Below are positions 1 to 9,865 of a DNA stretch of 64,000 nt, one piece after another. The notes under the pieces were generated by a model. It ran no database searches. It was not told the origin of the DNA and saw nothing but the letters and a program-made list of their open reading frames with translations. The position numbers and the translations under genes are program-made. This DNA comes from Cheiracanthium punctorium (lineage: Eukaryota > Arthropoda > Arachnida > Araneae > Cheiracanthiidae): contig JAWZYV010014409.1 in NCBI GenBank assembly GCA_038373885.1, positions 50,277-114,276 of the forward strand. The letters run 5' to 3'. How positions within the stretch are numbered: the first letter of the stretch is position 1; each line of letters starts with the position of its first letter.

Positions 1-898
1 TCTGCTGAACAGTAAGAGCTGTCCTTACTTCGAAAAAAAAAAGGTTGAGAGACTTCCACATATAATTTTACTTTTAAATGATTTTTTAAAATTTATGATA
101 CATTTAAATGTTTCACTTATTATCAGTTTACAGCTTGCGTAACTGGCCATCATGCCTTAACTTTTTTATTGCCACTGGACAGATGCCCTGATTATCACAT
201 GGGCCATGGGCTTTTGGGGTACGTGCCCTGGGCACACATAGACAAGAAGGCCAAAAAATTGAGTTTAAAGCTCTGCGCTGGGGCAGAAAAATTGAACCTG
301 CTATATACAGGGGCATACAATTTGAAAAGTGCCCTGTGTAAAAAAATTTTATAGTCGGGCCCTGTTCACAGACAATATTTGGGAAAATTCTCCACTAAAA
401 AATGCATGACCATTATCCAGAAATAGTTTTTATTTTTCGGTAACTAAGTAACGCAGTTCAAATTGTTTATAAATTTCACTTGAAGAAATCCAATAAATAT
501 TACTCAAACATACGTTTTTGGCTTAGCTTGACATTTTATGTTAATGAGTTATCAGAAAAATTTCTAAACTAGACGTTATTATCTTGCTGTTTTAAAGAGG
601 CTCTCCCCCCCCCCCCCTTATCCCGTTCAGTTGGACTTGGAGGTTACTACGTGTAGTAACATTCAATTAGTGCAGTTGCAAAACAATTTTTCATCTCATA
701 AATTATATAAAGAGGGAAAAGTGAATGTCAGCAATTTTATCATTTTTAATTCGGGCATACCAACTGAGCAATCTTGTGGTAATACGATTAATTTAACGCC
801 AGAATACGAAATGTATTTTCAGTGTTTAAAATATACAAAATACGTCGAAAAATTATTTTAAAATACATTTTCAAAATACTTTGCTTATTACTAGTTAA

Positions 899-1352
899 CC
901 TTTTGAGGCGCAGCCCTTTCCCAATGCTGAGAAAAGGGCTGCCGTTGTCATCGCTCGACTTAACTACCAGCAAGATGGCGGACGATCGAAACGTTCATCG
1001 CGTGACACAGATCTAAAGACCCTTTTTTGACGCAGCTGGCTGTGCCGCACAGCCAGCTTTAGATCTGTGGCACCCGATGAACGTTTCGATCGTCCGCGAT
1101 CTTGCTGGTAGTTAAGTCGAGCGATGGCAACGGCTGCCCTTTTTTCAGCATTGGACAATCTATCCAGCTGTTCTCGCATTCTTCCATTTTTCAGCAGATG
1201 TCAGGGCTGTTAAAAATAATCGTGACAATCTTTTTACGGGAAATGGCGTGCTAAAAAGTGGCACGCGACGAATGTTTCGATCGTCCGCCATCTTGCTGGT
1301 AGTTAAGTCGAGCGATGGCAACGGCTGTCCTTTTTTCAGCATTGGCAAAGGG
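899..1352. mobile_element. TTAA-flanked foldback MITE, copy 1 (piggyBac-type ends)
   Basis: The element lies between TTAA at 895-898 and TTAA at 1353-1356. Its arms contain AATGCTGA(A/G)AAAAGGGC, AACTACCAGCAAGATGGCGG and GATCGAAACGTTCATCGCG, which recur inverted and form a long hairpin. TTAA target sites and ends of the CCCTTT type are the hallmark of piggyBac-mobilised elements. There is no transposase. The right arm has an extra partial duplication compared with the copies at 25378 and 58897. Confidence 0.8.
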
Positions 1353-1532
1353 TTAACGTTAGAAAATAGATCTTTTATATTCAAGAATAGTTATTTTTGA
1401 AATTGACGAACTTTGAAATAGAAAATGAACCCACTTTGATGTGAATTAAAAGTTGAAAAAAATGGATATTTATTTAGCTTTCCAGCTTTTGCCGCGACTT
1501 CCTCCTTGTTTTTACTTTGTTTGTCTTTCGGG

Positions 1533-2205
1533 CAGGGACGTGCCAACTTCTTGGGAAGTGGGAGGGCGAACGATTTTTTCCGACATCGTGAGGGGGGGCA
1601 GTCATTTCACCAGCCTCTCACCCCCCCCCCCTCCACCAACAAATGTTTTTAAAATAAAAGGTGTCAACCTTGGTACCAGGAAAATTTTTGTTTGTACTTC
1701 TATAGCTCAATTACAATTATCATTTTCTTCAGGGACGGGGCAGCAATTTGCGCCCCCCCCCTCCCGCCTATTTTTATAAATAATCGGCTTCAATCTTTTT
1801 TAACCTCGTCTGTTACACCCTCGCAAAAAAGTATTCGAGTGTAAGCCAAATTTCCTGTGTCAGTTTCATGTAAACTAATTCATTTACCGATTTTTTTTTT
1901 TTTTGGTATCTCAATAGTTTGCTTAAAATAACTGTTTCCTTCGTGCGAAAGGGGATGGGTGGTGGCAGCTATTTCGCCCCCCCCCTTCGTTTGAGCTAGT
2001 AAAATTTTCGTTTATGCCTTATTAGTTTGTTTAAATAACCGTTTTCTTGAGGGGAAGGGCTGGAAAAATTGCTTCCCTCCATCCTGAAGGAGAAAACTAT
2101 TGAGAGGGTTAAAATACAGAGGGGGCGAATTATATAGTTCGCCCCTTCTACTCATTTGCCGAGGGGGCGATAAACCCCCTGCCCCCCCCTGTTGGCACGT
2201 GCCTG
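1533..2205. mobile_element. hAT-type MITE with perfect 8-bp target duplication
   Basis: The ends CAGGGACGTGCCAAC and GTTGGCACGTGCCTG form a 15-bp terminal inverted repeat with a single mismatch. CTTTCGGG occurs directly outside both ends (1525-1532 and 2206-2213), giving a perfect 8-bp target-site duplication, which is typical of hAT elements. The interior is full of C/G homopolymer runs and has no transposase. It ends 55 bp before the acceptor-flanked exon at 2261. Confidence 0.9.
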
Positions 2206-2260
2206 CTTTCGGGTGCGTTGTTTACATTTGTAGGATGATTGTTTTTTTTTTCTCACGCAG

Positions 2261-2429
2261 GGGAGATGATGATGAGCTTGCTGTGGTATTATCGACCGGA
2301 GCACACGGACCAAGGTCGCAAGCCGGGGCAGATGGAGGACGAGGTGTTCGCCTCCAGGCACAAGGACGTCAACTCAGTGGCGTGCATAGAGGACAAGTGC
2401 TACGTCCTCACCTACAATGAATACTGCCG
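2261..2429 (+). CDS. BAH-domain protein, penultimate coding exon (BAHD1 / winged eye type)
   Basis: Internal coding exon of a nuclear BAH (bromo-adjacent homology) protein; family members bind modified histones or nucleosomes and help silence chromatin. Visible in the translation are [34 protein letters not shown] and NEYCR, the core of the BAH fold as I recall it from vertebrate BAHD1 and insect winged eye. A T-rich tract and CACGCAG acceptor precede base 2261, and a GT donor follows 2429. The exon ends two bases into an Arg codon, which the first base of the exon at 9679 completes in frame. The first codon is also split, so an upstream exon lies left of this window or in the first 2.2 kb, where I did not find it. 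The 56 codons are unbroken. The related BAHCC1/TNRC18 proteins carry a different core (WFYHPEE-like), so BAHD1/wge is preferred. Confidence 0.9.
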
Positions 2430-2526
2430 GTCTGTATTTAGATTAAAACAAAAAGTTTAGTTCGTCTTTTGTGTATGCATTCAGAGAATCCGATAACTTT
2501 TCAAAATTTTCGCATGTGCTCTAGAG

Positions 2527-2991
2527 CAGTGCTCCCTAACCCGCGGGCCGGCATCGGTCCGTGAATCAAATTGGGCCCCCCTAAGGAACAATAAATTATT
2601 TCCATTTTAGTGTAGTATTTCTCTATCTATCTGTCTATATTATTGAGTGTAGTTTTGTTCCACTTTGTCTAGTCTCTGTGCTAATTTGTATTTTTATAAC
2701 AGAAGAAATCTTGTAACTATTTTAAATTAGTTTATTGCTTATTGAGCATTTCAAGATTATGAATTAAAATTGCAGTCATAGTATTAGGCCCCCAGTTCTA
2801 GTGTGTTAAAAATGTTAAATCACTTTGGATTTATTTTTTGGTGTAACTGCATTTTCTTTGGAAGGCATGTTTGGATACAGTTAAATTAAAATTATTAAAA
2901 CAATTAAAATATAAGCAATCAACCCCCCCCCCCAGTACTATCATCAAATGTTGACCGGTCGACGGCGATAAAAAGGTTGGGGAGTTCTACT
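2527..2991. mobile_element. hAT-type MITE (CTCCCTAACC ends), approximate limits
   Basis: CAGTGCTCCCTAACCCGCGG on the left faces AAGGTTGGGGAGTTCTACT on the right, the familiar ...CCCAACC / GGTTGGG... arrangement of hAT MITEs. The flanks CTCTAGAG and CTTAGAG are similar but imperfect as target duplications. It sits 97 bp after the 2429 splice donor, inside the BAH-gene intron. Confidence 0.6.
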
Positions 2992-2993
2992 TA

Positions 2994-3056
2994 GAGACTA
3001 TTAGTTAAGATAGACTATTAGTTATATAGACTATTAGAGACTATTAGTTAAGATTG
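2994..3056. repeat. Short tandem repeat GACTATTAGTTA-like
   Basis: The word GACTATTAG(T/A) recurs four times in about 60 bp, beginning at the right end of the neighbouring MITE. It is probably slippage expansion. Confidence 0.6.
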
Positions 3057-3127
3057 TTTGTTTTTTTAATAGGAAAAAACGATTGAAAAAAAAATTTTTT
3101 TTAACAAAAATACCTCTAGTTGAGATT

Positions 3128-3315
3128 TACTCGGGACCCGATTATGAGCAACAGGGGGCCCCGGTATTGATGAATTTCGGGGGGCCCCCCATCCATGAAA
3201 TTTGTTTTATTCTTTCATAAAATTTTGATATAAAATAGAATATTTCAGAAGAACATTTGAAATTGAGGGCTCTGGGCAAAGTCTCGATTTGCCCATGCGA
3301 TAATAAGGCCCTGGA
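3128..3315. mobile_element. Short MITE with GGGCCYGATTAT-type ends
   Basis: GGGACCCGATTATG on the left faces CGATAATAAGGCCCTGG on the right. The same terminal word recurs near 345-365, 6855-6870, 7033-7052 and 36815-36835, so this is a dispersed family. The interior is GC-homopolymer-rich and non-coding. Confidence 0.45.
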
Positions 3316-3471
3316 TTTCCTCAAGATTTAAATCATCTTCTTAGATTTAAATCACCTCCTTAGATTTAAATCAATTTAATGTACTTTAGAATTAGTTTTG
3401 AAACAGCTCAGTATGTATCGATGCCCCCCCCCATTTGTAGTTTGTACTTAATGTTCTTAAGCACTCATATA

Positions 3472-3917
3472 CAGGGTGAATCTAAACTTTTGGGTAAAAC
3501 TTTAAGGGGTGATAGGGCACACAATGAGTAATCATAATCACATAGCAATCTGGGGTGAAAAACGCGGTTTTAACTTGCCCGGCAATAATCACTTTTGGAA
3601 AAGCATTGAAGTGTCCGTCTAATTTCTTAACCAAGTTTCATAAACAATAGGCTCGTCTCCGAAAATTTCATCCAAGAAATAAAATAAACTTTTTAAATTA
3701 TGAATTTTAAGTCTTCTGTTTTCGGAGAAAAATACATTAGTTTCTGGTGAAACAAGGGTCGGAAAGCTCACTGTTTTTTCAGCACTTTTTACCAAAGTGA
3801 TTATTAACAGCTATATGAAGACGACGTTGCCTACCCCACATTGCTATGTGATTCTGATTCCTTATTATGTACCCTATCGCCCCTTAAAGTTTTGCCCAAG
3901 AGTTTAGATTCACCCTG
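3472..3917. mobile_element. TA-flanked MITE with CAGGGTG ends, copy 1
   Basis: Near-perfect terminal inverted repeats of about 90 bp: CAGGGTGAATCTAAACTTTT on the left and AGTTTAGATTCACCCTG on the right, both next to TA. TA duplication suggests Tc1/mariner-type mobilisation. Internal words such as GTCTAATTTCTTAACCAAG and GGTCGGAAAG recur in the copies at 20026 and 63692. Non-coding. Confidence 0.85.
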
Positions 3918-4857
3918 TATACATGACCAAGGCTGTAGCCAGAGGGGGGTGATGGAGGTTTGGTCCTTTCCCCCATCCTATGGGGCTTCAGACCTCCCCC
4001 CCCCCCTTAAAAAAAAAAAAGATTGCTTGCGCATAACATTTTACTTCGTGTTCTACACTTCGTTCATGCAATTTTTTTTTTATTTTATTTTTTTTTTTAT
4101 TTTTTTTTTTAAGTTAGCCTCTCTCCAAGAGAATTTACATATGAAATTTTAGTCAATGCATTAGTAGTTTTTTTTAAATCTGTGTTGATTCTGGTAATCA
4201 GTTAATGTTGAAAGAATTGTAGCATTACATATCTCCCACCAAAATTTAATTTTAGTGCCTCTCCACCCCTTAAATTTAGTTACAGAAGTTGACATTTTTT
4301 ACTTTGAGAAAAACCATGGAAACATTTGACGATTTATTACTACTTCAAACATCTAAAAAATGAAAAATAATTTCACGACATTCATTGTAGAGATTCATTC
4401 CCTAAATAGCTTCTTTGGAGTATTTTAACAAAATTTCATAACATTACAATTATGATTTTTTGAGTTAGGATATTTTGCAATTAAGCAAAATTTAAAAATT
4501 CTCAATTTGAAAAAAAGCAGAAGCTAAATAATATACTATTATTTTCCTTCATGCACTAACGGATTAAAGGGGGAGGAGTGGTTGCCCCTTGAAATGTTAA
4601 GTTTATCATGTACTACTCAGTATTGAAGCGGACTGTAAAAACGGCAGAATATTTTACGGGGGGGGGGGGGCAAAGACTACTCCAAGGAGGACAAAAACTA
4701 CTTCAACGTATGGTTACCATGTTGGAAAGAGCAAAAAAGCAAGGGAAAACACTGCATACAAAAATGCAGGGGGGGCCATTTCGCCCCCCTTGCCCTAGGC
4801 TGCCGGCGCCCATTGTTAAGGCACCTGTGTTACCTGTTGTTAGATGGGAATGATCAT

Positions 4858-4975
4858 TAACCCCTTCCCTGTTTTGCCCGTATGCCGTACGGGTGCGGCT
4901 ATCGGGCCTTTACTGATTTGCCCGTACACCGTACGGGCAATCTGATTTCTATTTGGCTTTCACTGTTTCGCCCGT
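4858..4975. repeat. CCGTACGGG palindrome repeats
   Basis: TTAACCCCTTCCCTG is followed by three copies of GCCCGTA, two of them within GCCGTACGGG or CACCGTACGGGC palindromes, spaced about 60 bp apart. It looks like one terminus of a TTAA-type element whose other end is missing. Confidence 0.4.
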
Positions 4976-5703
4976 ATCTTTTCTATTTTTGGTAACAAAT
5001 TATTCGTGTAGATGTTTTGTAAGAAAACAATTGAATTGTAATCGAAAATAAAGTAATTGAACTATTTTACCTGTATATGTGACTTGCTTGTTTGGCGTTC
5101 ATGTAGGAAAAAAAAAACAACTTGCAGGGAAAATAGATTATTTTCATTACAGAAAAAAAGTTGTAATAAATGCTTAAATTTTTATAGATTGTAATCTTAA
5201 ATTTTGTAGCTCTCCCCACTTTTTTTTAAAAATTGAATCAATAATGCAGTAAGAAGAGAGGGTGGGGGGTGGAGAAATACTTCAGTTTTCTTGTGAGCAT
5301 TCTCTAATTTTATATGTAACCTTTAAATGCGTCTTAGGTAAAAAGAAACCCTCAAGTATAAAAGTTTTTAATGCTCATAGCTAAATTTGCCCCAAGAACT
5401 GTTAATCGTCCTGACCAGTAGCATAGCAGGAATTTTATTGTGGGGGGAGGGAGGGCTGCAGACCCCCCCCATCTGTTTACGCCCCAGGTCATGACTATTT
5501 TGTCTAATTTCATGGAATTTCCTGCAGTTGCCATGAGTTATTTTGAGCCTTGTAGTAGACTTCAAAACACAAAGTGCCAGAGGTCAACATCACAATTATT
5601 GTAATTCTTAACACATCCTATTTGAGTTAGTGCTCGCTGCCATCTAATGTTCTTTGGATCTGTTAGAACAAAATTGTGGTCAAGAAATATGTTACTTTTT
5701 ACT

Positions 5704-5729
5704 TCCTTGTACGTAGTATAAGGAAGTAA
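5704..5729. repeat. Inverted repeat ACTTCCTT...AAGGAAGT
   Basis: An 8-bp perfect stem around a short loop (GTACGTAGTAT) marks the start of the repeat-rich block that continues to about 9450. It may be the terminus of a larger element, but I cannot find its partner. Confidence 0.35.
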
Positions 5730-5919
5730 TGTGATCCCGAAAAATTTTGGGGGCCAAATTTCGACAAAAAAACCGATTTTGACTACATCTAAATTTAATT
5801 TTAAAATTTTTTTCGATGCATCTCATCGTAGGCTAGCATGCACGATCATATTAACGCGTCTGCAATACATTTTGACCAGCGGCGAGTCTACTGTGGCCAG
5901 TTTTTCCATGCCGTCTGTA

Positions 5920-5960
5920 CGTATGTACGTACGTACGTACGTACGTACGTATGTATGTAA
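5920..5960. repeat. (TACG)n microsatellite
   Basis: About ten TACG/TATG units follow one another at the left edge of the 173-bp array. Confidence 0.9.
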
Positions 5961-6339
5961 CTCGCATATCTCAAAAATTATTGGTCGTAGAATGTTGAGA
6001 TTTGATATTTAGGATTGTTCTATGATCTAGTTGTGCACCTCCCCTTTTGGTGGCAATCGAATGGATAGTTTATGTACAGGACCGCCCAAAAGATTCGAAA
6101 TACATTACGCTCTATGGGCCGAAATTCATTAAACTCGCCTAACTCAAAAGCTATTAGGCGTAGAATGTCGAAACTTCATATTTTGGATAGTTGTAACATC
6201 TAGTTGTGCACTTCCCCTTTTGGTTCCATTCGACTGGATAGTTTATCTACAGGACTGTCCAAAACATTCGAAATACATTACGCTCAATGGGCCGAAATTC
6301 ATTAAACTCGCCTAACTCAAAAGCTATTAGGCGTAGAAT

Positions 6340-8034
6340 CAGGGTTGCCAGATCGAAATTTATGAAAATAGCCAAATGGCTTTTGAAAATTAGCCAAAAA
6401 TAGCCAAACCGGCGATTGCAGCGCCACCTTTCGGATTTTTAATTAAGTTTTGCAGAATTTGAAATTGGAATAGAGTATGGACATGTTTTCTTACATAAGG
6501 GGGGGGGCGACATTCTCAAAAAACCTTTCTATATAAAATGTTCATATTCCATATGTTTATAATGTTATAATGTTCATAAGCATTCTCGTTTTTCTGATAT
6601 CAATATACTTCATGTTGGATACATTTAATCAAGACAAAGATTCATATACCACTTCTTTTTGCAGAAATCTTTAATCTCCTGTGATTTTTCTTATGGAAGG
6701 GGAATTAAGAAGAAAAAAAAAAGATTTTTGCATTTTGTAAATTCATAATTGAAAAAATTAAGCATTTACTACATTGGGAAAAAAACCTTAAACTAAATTC
6801 ACATACTGTAATAATTTAGGGGCGCCTCAAAATTGGGGACCTGGGGCATATACCCCTGCGATAATTCAGGGCCTGTAAGCATTCTTATTTATCTAATATT
6901 AGCATGCTTCATGTTGGATACATTTAATCAGACAAAGATTCATATGCGCACACAAAAAACATAAAAGTAGTTGTCACACACAGTATCAACATGTAGGGAG
7001 CATCCCATTCAGACTTCTGCCTCAGGTCCCGGTTTGTCATAATCGGGCCCTGCTCCATCCCGAAACTAGGGAGAGCAGGATGGAGTCGATGCAGATGAAA
7101 ACAAAGTCCGTTTTGCAACCCCTTCACAAAATCTGCAATCGATTAAAACGGCCCTTCATTGACATTTTACCCTACATTTTAATGTGTTTTATAAATCATT
7201 TTAACAAAAAAACTGGCTTTCGTTAAAATTGATATGAAAATTCATAAAAATAAGCAATTTTCGCTAAATGGGACCCTAGAAAAAATTCCTGAATCGACCC
7301 CTGGAGACAGACACGGGTAAGGGCATTTTTTCATTTATTTTACTGCAATTGATATATAGATGAGAAAATTTTGCACCCCTTCCCTCGAAAAGAAATCCTG
7401 GCTACGCCGCTGGCCCCCTTTCCCCAAAATTTACCCCCTCTCTTTTTTGGTGAACTAAATTAACTTATTGTTCTTGAATACTCTTACTTAGCTTAAAATT
7501 TTCTACTCATCTCCCCACGAAATAAAATCCTGGCTACGCTACTGGCTAAATAGTGGAGTGTCGCTCGAACGATTATGTATATAAGCGCTTTGCGGTTAGG
7601 CTACTCCCCCTCCTTTAAAAACAAAGAATTCGAACGCGTGGTTCCCAGTCTACTTGCGATTATCGCTTCCTTGCATTCTGGTACAATACTATCACCTAAG
7701 CTATCAATATCCTTTTCAAAGCTCTGACCCCATGTTCCTCTCTCAGTCTCAATGCTAGAGTTAGTTGAGGTAACTGAATTTTCCTTCCTGCTAAGGAAAA
7801 TCTGCTAAGGAAAATCTGCTAAGGCTGAAAAAGTTAGACAATTTCTTCAAAAAAGTTATCGAGTCAAATATGCTGAAAAAAAATTAGTTAAAATTGGACC
7901 AGTTTCTAGCAATCACAATAAAAATAGCCAAAAATTAGCCAAAATCAGGTTGGCTATTTTCTTTAAAAATTTTCTAGCCAAGCGTGATCAAAAATAGCCA
8001 AATTGGCTAATATTAGCCAAATCTGGCAACCGTG
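6340..8034. mobile_element. Non-autonomous hAT element inserted in the 173-bp array
   Basis: The termini are CAGGGTTGCCAGAT and ATCTGGCAACCGTG (12 of 14 matching). CGTAGAAT is duplicated perfectly on both sides (6332-6339 and 8035-8042), an 8-bp hAT-type target duplication. Inside each end lie repeated words such as AAAATAGCCAAA and TTAGCCAA. I see no transposase in its 1695 bp. It carries at least one nested repeat (7075-7308) also found at 31643-31865, and fragments with the word CCTGGCTACG. Confidence 0.92.
7075..7308. repeat. Dispersed repeat, copy A (GGTCGATGCA... / TTCCTGAATCGACCC)
   Basis: It shares ordered words with 31643-31865: TCGATGCA, TTTTAACAAAAAA, ATGAAAATTCA, CCTAGAAAAAATTCCTG. 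The outer words TCGA and CGACCCC face each other, suggesting a small TIR element nested in the hAT copy. Confidence 0.6.
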
Positions 8035-8589
8035 CGTAGAATATCGAAAATTCATATTTTGGATACTTGTAACATCTAGTTGTGCACCTCCCCTTTTGGT
8101 TTCATTCGACTGGATAGTTTATCTACAGGACTGTCCAAAACATTCGAAATACATTACGCTCAATGGGCCGAAATTCATTAAACTCGCATATCTCAAAAAC
8201 TATTAGGCGTAGAATGTTGAAACTTTATATTTAGCATTGCTGTAACATCTAGTTGTGCACCTCCCTTTTCGGTTCCATTCGACTGGATAGTTTATCTACA
8301 GAACCGCCCAAAAGATTCGAAATACATTACGATCTATGGGCCGAAATTTATCAAAGCGTTTTTTAGAGGTATTGGGCTATTTCAAACGACTCAGAAATGA
8401 TATATGCTGTAAAGAGTTAGAAAATGAATTCCTCCATTAAAAAAAATGTCTTTATCATTTATACTTCTGCTACAGGAACACTCAAAAGATTTCCAATACA
8501 TTACGGTCAATGGCAATTTTAGGGGCATTCATCCATTTCCAGCACAATACCGTCCTACCACATAAGTTAAGTAATGGTCCGACCACGGT

Positions 8590-9410
8590 CACGTGCCTCC
8601 CTCAAGAACTATGCCAAAAGTCGCCAAGCTTGGCGACTTTTGGTGTACGTGTGTGCATATTTAACTCTCAAATCTCAAAAACTATTATGAAATTTCATAT
8701 ATAAGAATGTTGTAACATCTAGTTGTGCATCTCGATTTTTGGTTCCAATCTACTGGAGAGTTTATTTACAGGACCACCGAAAAGAATTTCAGTACTTTAA
8801 TGTCTATGGACATCTTCAATATAATACAACTGTAGACAGTCATTGTTTGGTACATTCCCAAAATCTCGCCGTCTGTCCTCGACCTTGGCGAGTTTTGGCG
8901 AAATATCGCCAAATTTGGCGATAGTCAGTTATTTGGTCTATGCCCAAAGTATCGCCATTTGTCATCGTTCTTGGCGAGTTTTGGCGAAATATCGCCAAAT
9001 TTGGCGATAATCTGTTATTGTTTGGTTCATGCTTAAAATCTCGCCAAATGTCGTCGACATTGACGAGTTTCGCCGAAATATCGCCAAATTTGGCGCCAAA
9101 AATTATTTCGTATTTTTTAGAACTATTGTAATATCTAACTGTTTTCAATATCTTTTTTGACAGCAATCGACTGAGAATTTATTTACAGGGTGAGCCAAAT
9201 GACTTTAAATACATTGAGGTGTATGGATGCGTTCAATTCATTGAAAGTCTGTGGTCAATGACAACTTTGGCTATCACCAAAATCTCGCAGACTATCTCAA
9301 GTTTGTCGGATTTTGGTGAAATATCGCCAAATAAAGTGTCAGAAGGAAATCTTTCAAATTGAACTCAGCTTGGCGATATCGAAATATTTGGCTAGAAATC
9401 GCTAAACTTT
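8590..9410. repeat. Degenerate repeat of about 87 bp built on TATCGCCAAATTTGGCGAT
   Basis: The palindrome ATCGCCAAATTTGGCGAT recurs at about 8905, 8991 and 9080 (86-89 bp apart), each preceded by TGGCGAGTTTTGGCGAAAT. A related hairpin, GTCGCCAAGCTTGGCGAC, lies at about 8619-8636, and decayed units continue to about 9400. It continues the repeat-rich intron of the BAH gene. Confidence 0.8.
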
Positions 9411-9678
9411 ACTATTATTGATATTTTATCTCTTTCAAACAAATAAGCTTAGAGGAAGTGCGTCGAAAATATTTTTGATCTAATGGACGTGCAAGGAAGT
9501 CATGTGTTGGACACATCAGATTTTTTCTTCTTTTTCTTTAAGAGGAGTTCATTTGTGTGTCACTGGAAAATAAATAACAAAAATGTAGCCTTTATGAGAG
9601 ATGTTTATGATTTTAAGCAGCATTTTTATTTTGAACCAAAAGATTACTTAGTTATTTTCCCGTTCCTTTCTTTTCTAG

Positions 9679-9865
9679 GTACAAAGCAAATTTAAGTATG
9701 GACGATGATATGGTGTCCTTATCATCTGTAGTTGTTCCTGATCTACCAGAAGGGTATCCTAGGAAAAATAGACTTCCATGTGAGCCAGTATCCCAGGACA
9801 TTGTTTTCTTCTGCCGTCACGTCTATGACTTTCGGCAGAAAAGAATTTTGAAAAACCCCACATGA
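9679..9865 (+). CDS. BAH-domain protein, terminal coding exon
   Basis: Last coding exon of the same gene. A CTTTTCTAG acceptor precedes 9679 and the frame continues directly from 2429. The translation starts with YKANLSMDDDMVSL, passes through DIVFFCRHVYDFRQKRILKNP and stops at TGA 9863-9865. The CRHVYDF..RILKNP ending matches the C-terminus of BAHD1-type BAH domains, so the protein ends with the domain and has no tail. Together the two exons give about 117 residues of an otherwise unseen, probably much longer protein. The Asp-rich linker (residues 7-11 here) is where I expect divergence between species. A candidate poly(A) signal AATAAA occurs shortly after the stop near 9897, with many others further on. 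Confidence 0.9.

Larger units (their letters stand above)
5960..8350. repeat. 173-bp tandem array, split by a hAT insertion
   Basis: The landmark AGTTGTGCAC(C/T)TCCC occurs with GTTGTG at 6030, 6203, 8079 and 8252. Each unit also carries GATAGTTTAT.TACAGGAC, CGAAATACATTACG and GGGCCGAAATT. Neighbouring copies are exactly 173 bp apart, and the 6203-8079 gap is also 173 bp once the 1695-bp insert plus its 8-bp duplication are removed. A diverged unit follows at 8722. No coding frame runs through the array. Confidence 0.9.

Noticed and set aside
128..1384. Short overlapping frames on both strands at the left edge
   Set aside because: They fall in MITE ends and the TTAA foldback element, have no family motif, and are translated repeats.
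2100..2420. Alternative frame overlapping the BAH exon
   Set aside because: The other frame carries the conserved BAH motifs and fits both splice sites; this one begins in MITE sequence.
4858..4975. CRISPR-like array from spaced GCCCGTA repeats
   Set aside because: Only three imperfect repeats in a eukaryotic transposon-end context; spacing is irregular.
5960..8350. 173-bp array as a centromeric satellite
   Set aside because: Only four clear units in a gene intron; no evidence of long arrays in this window.
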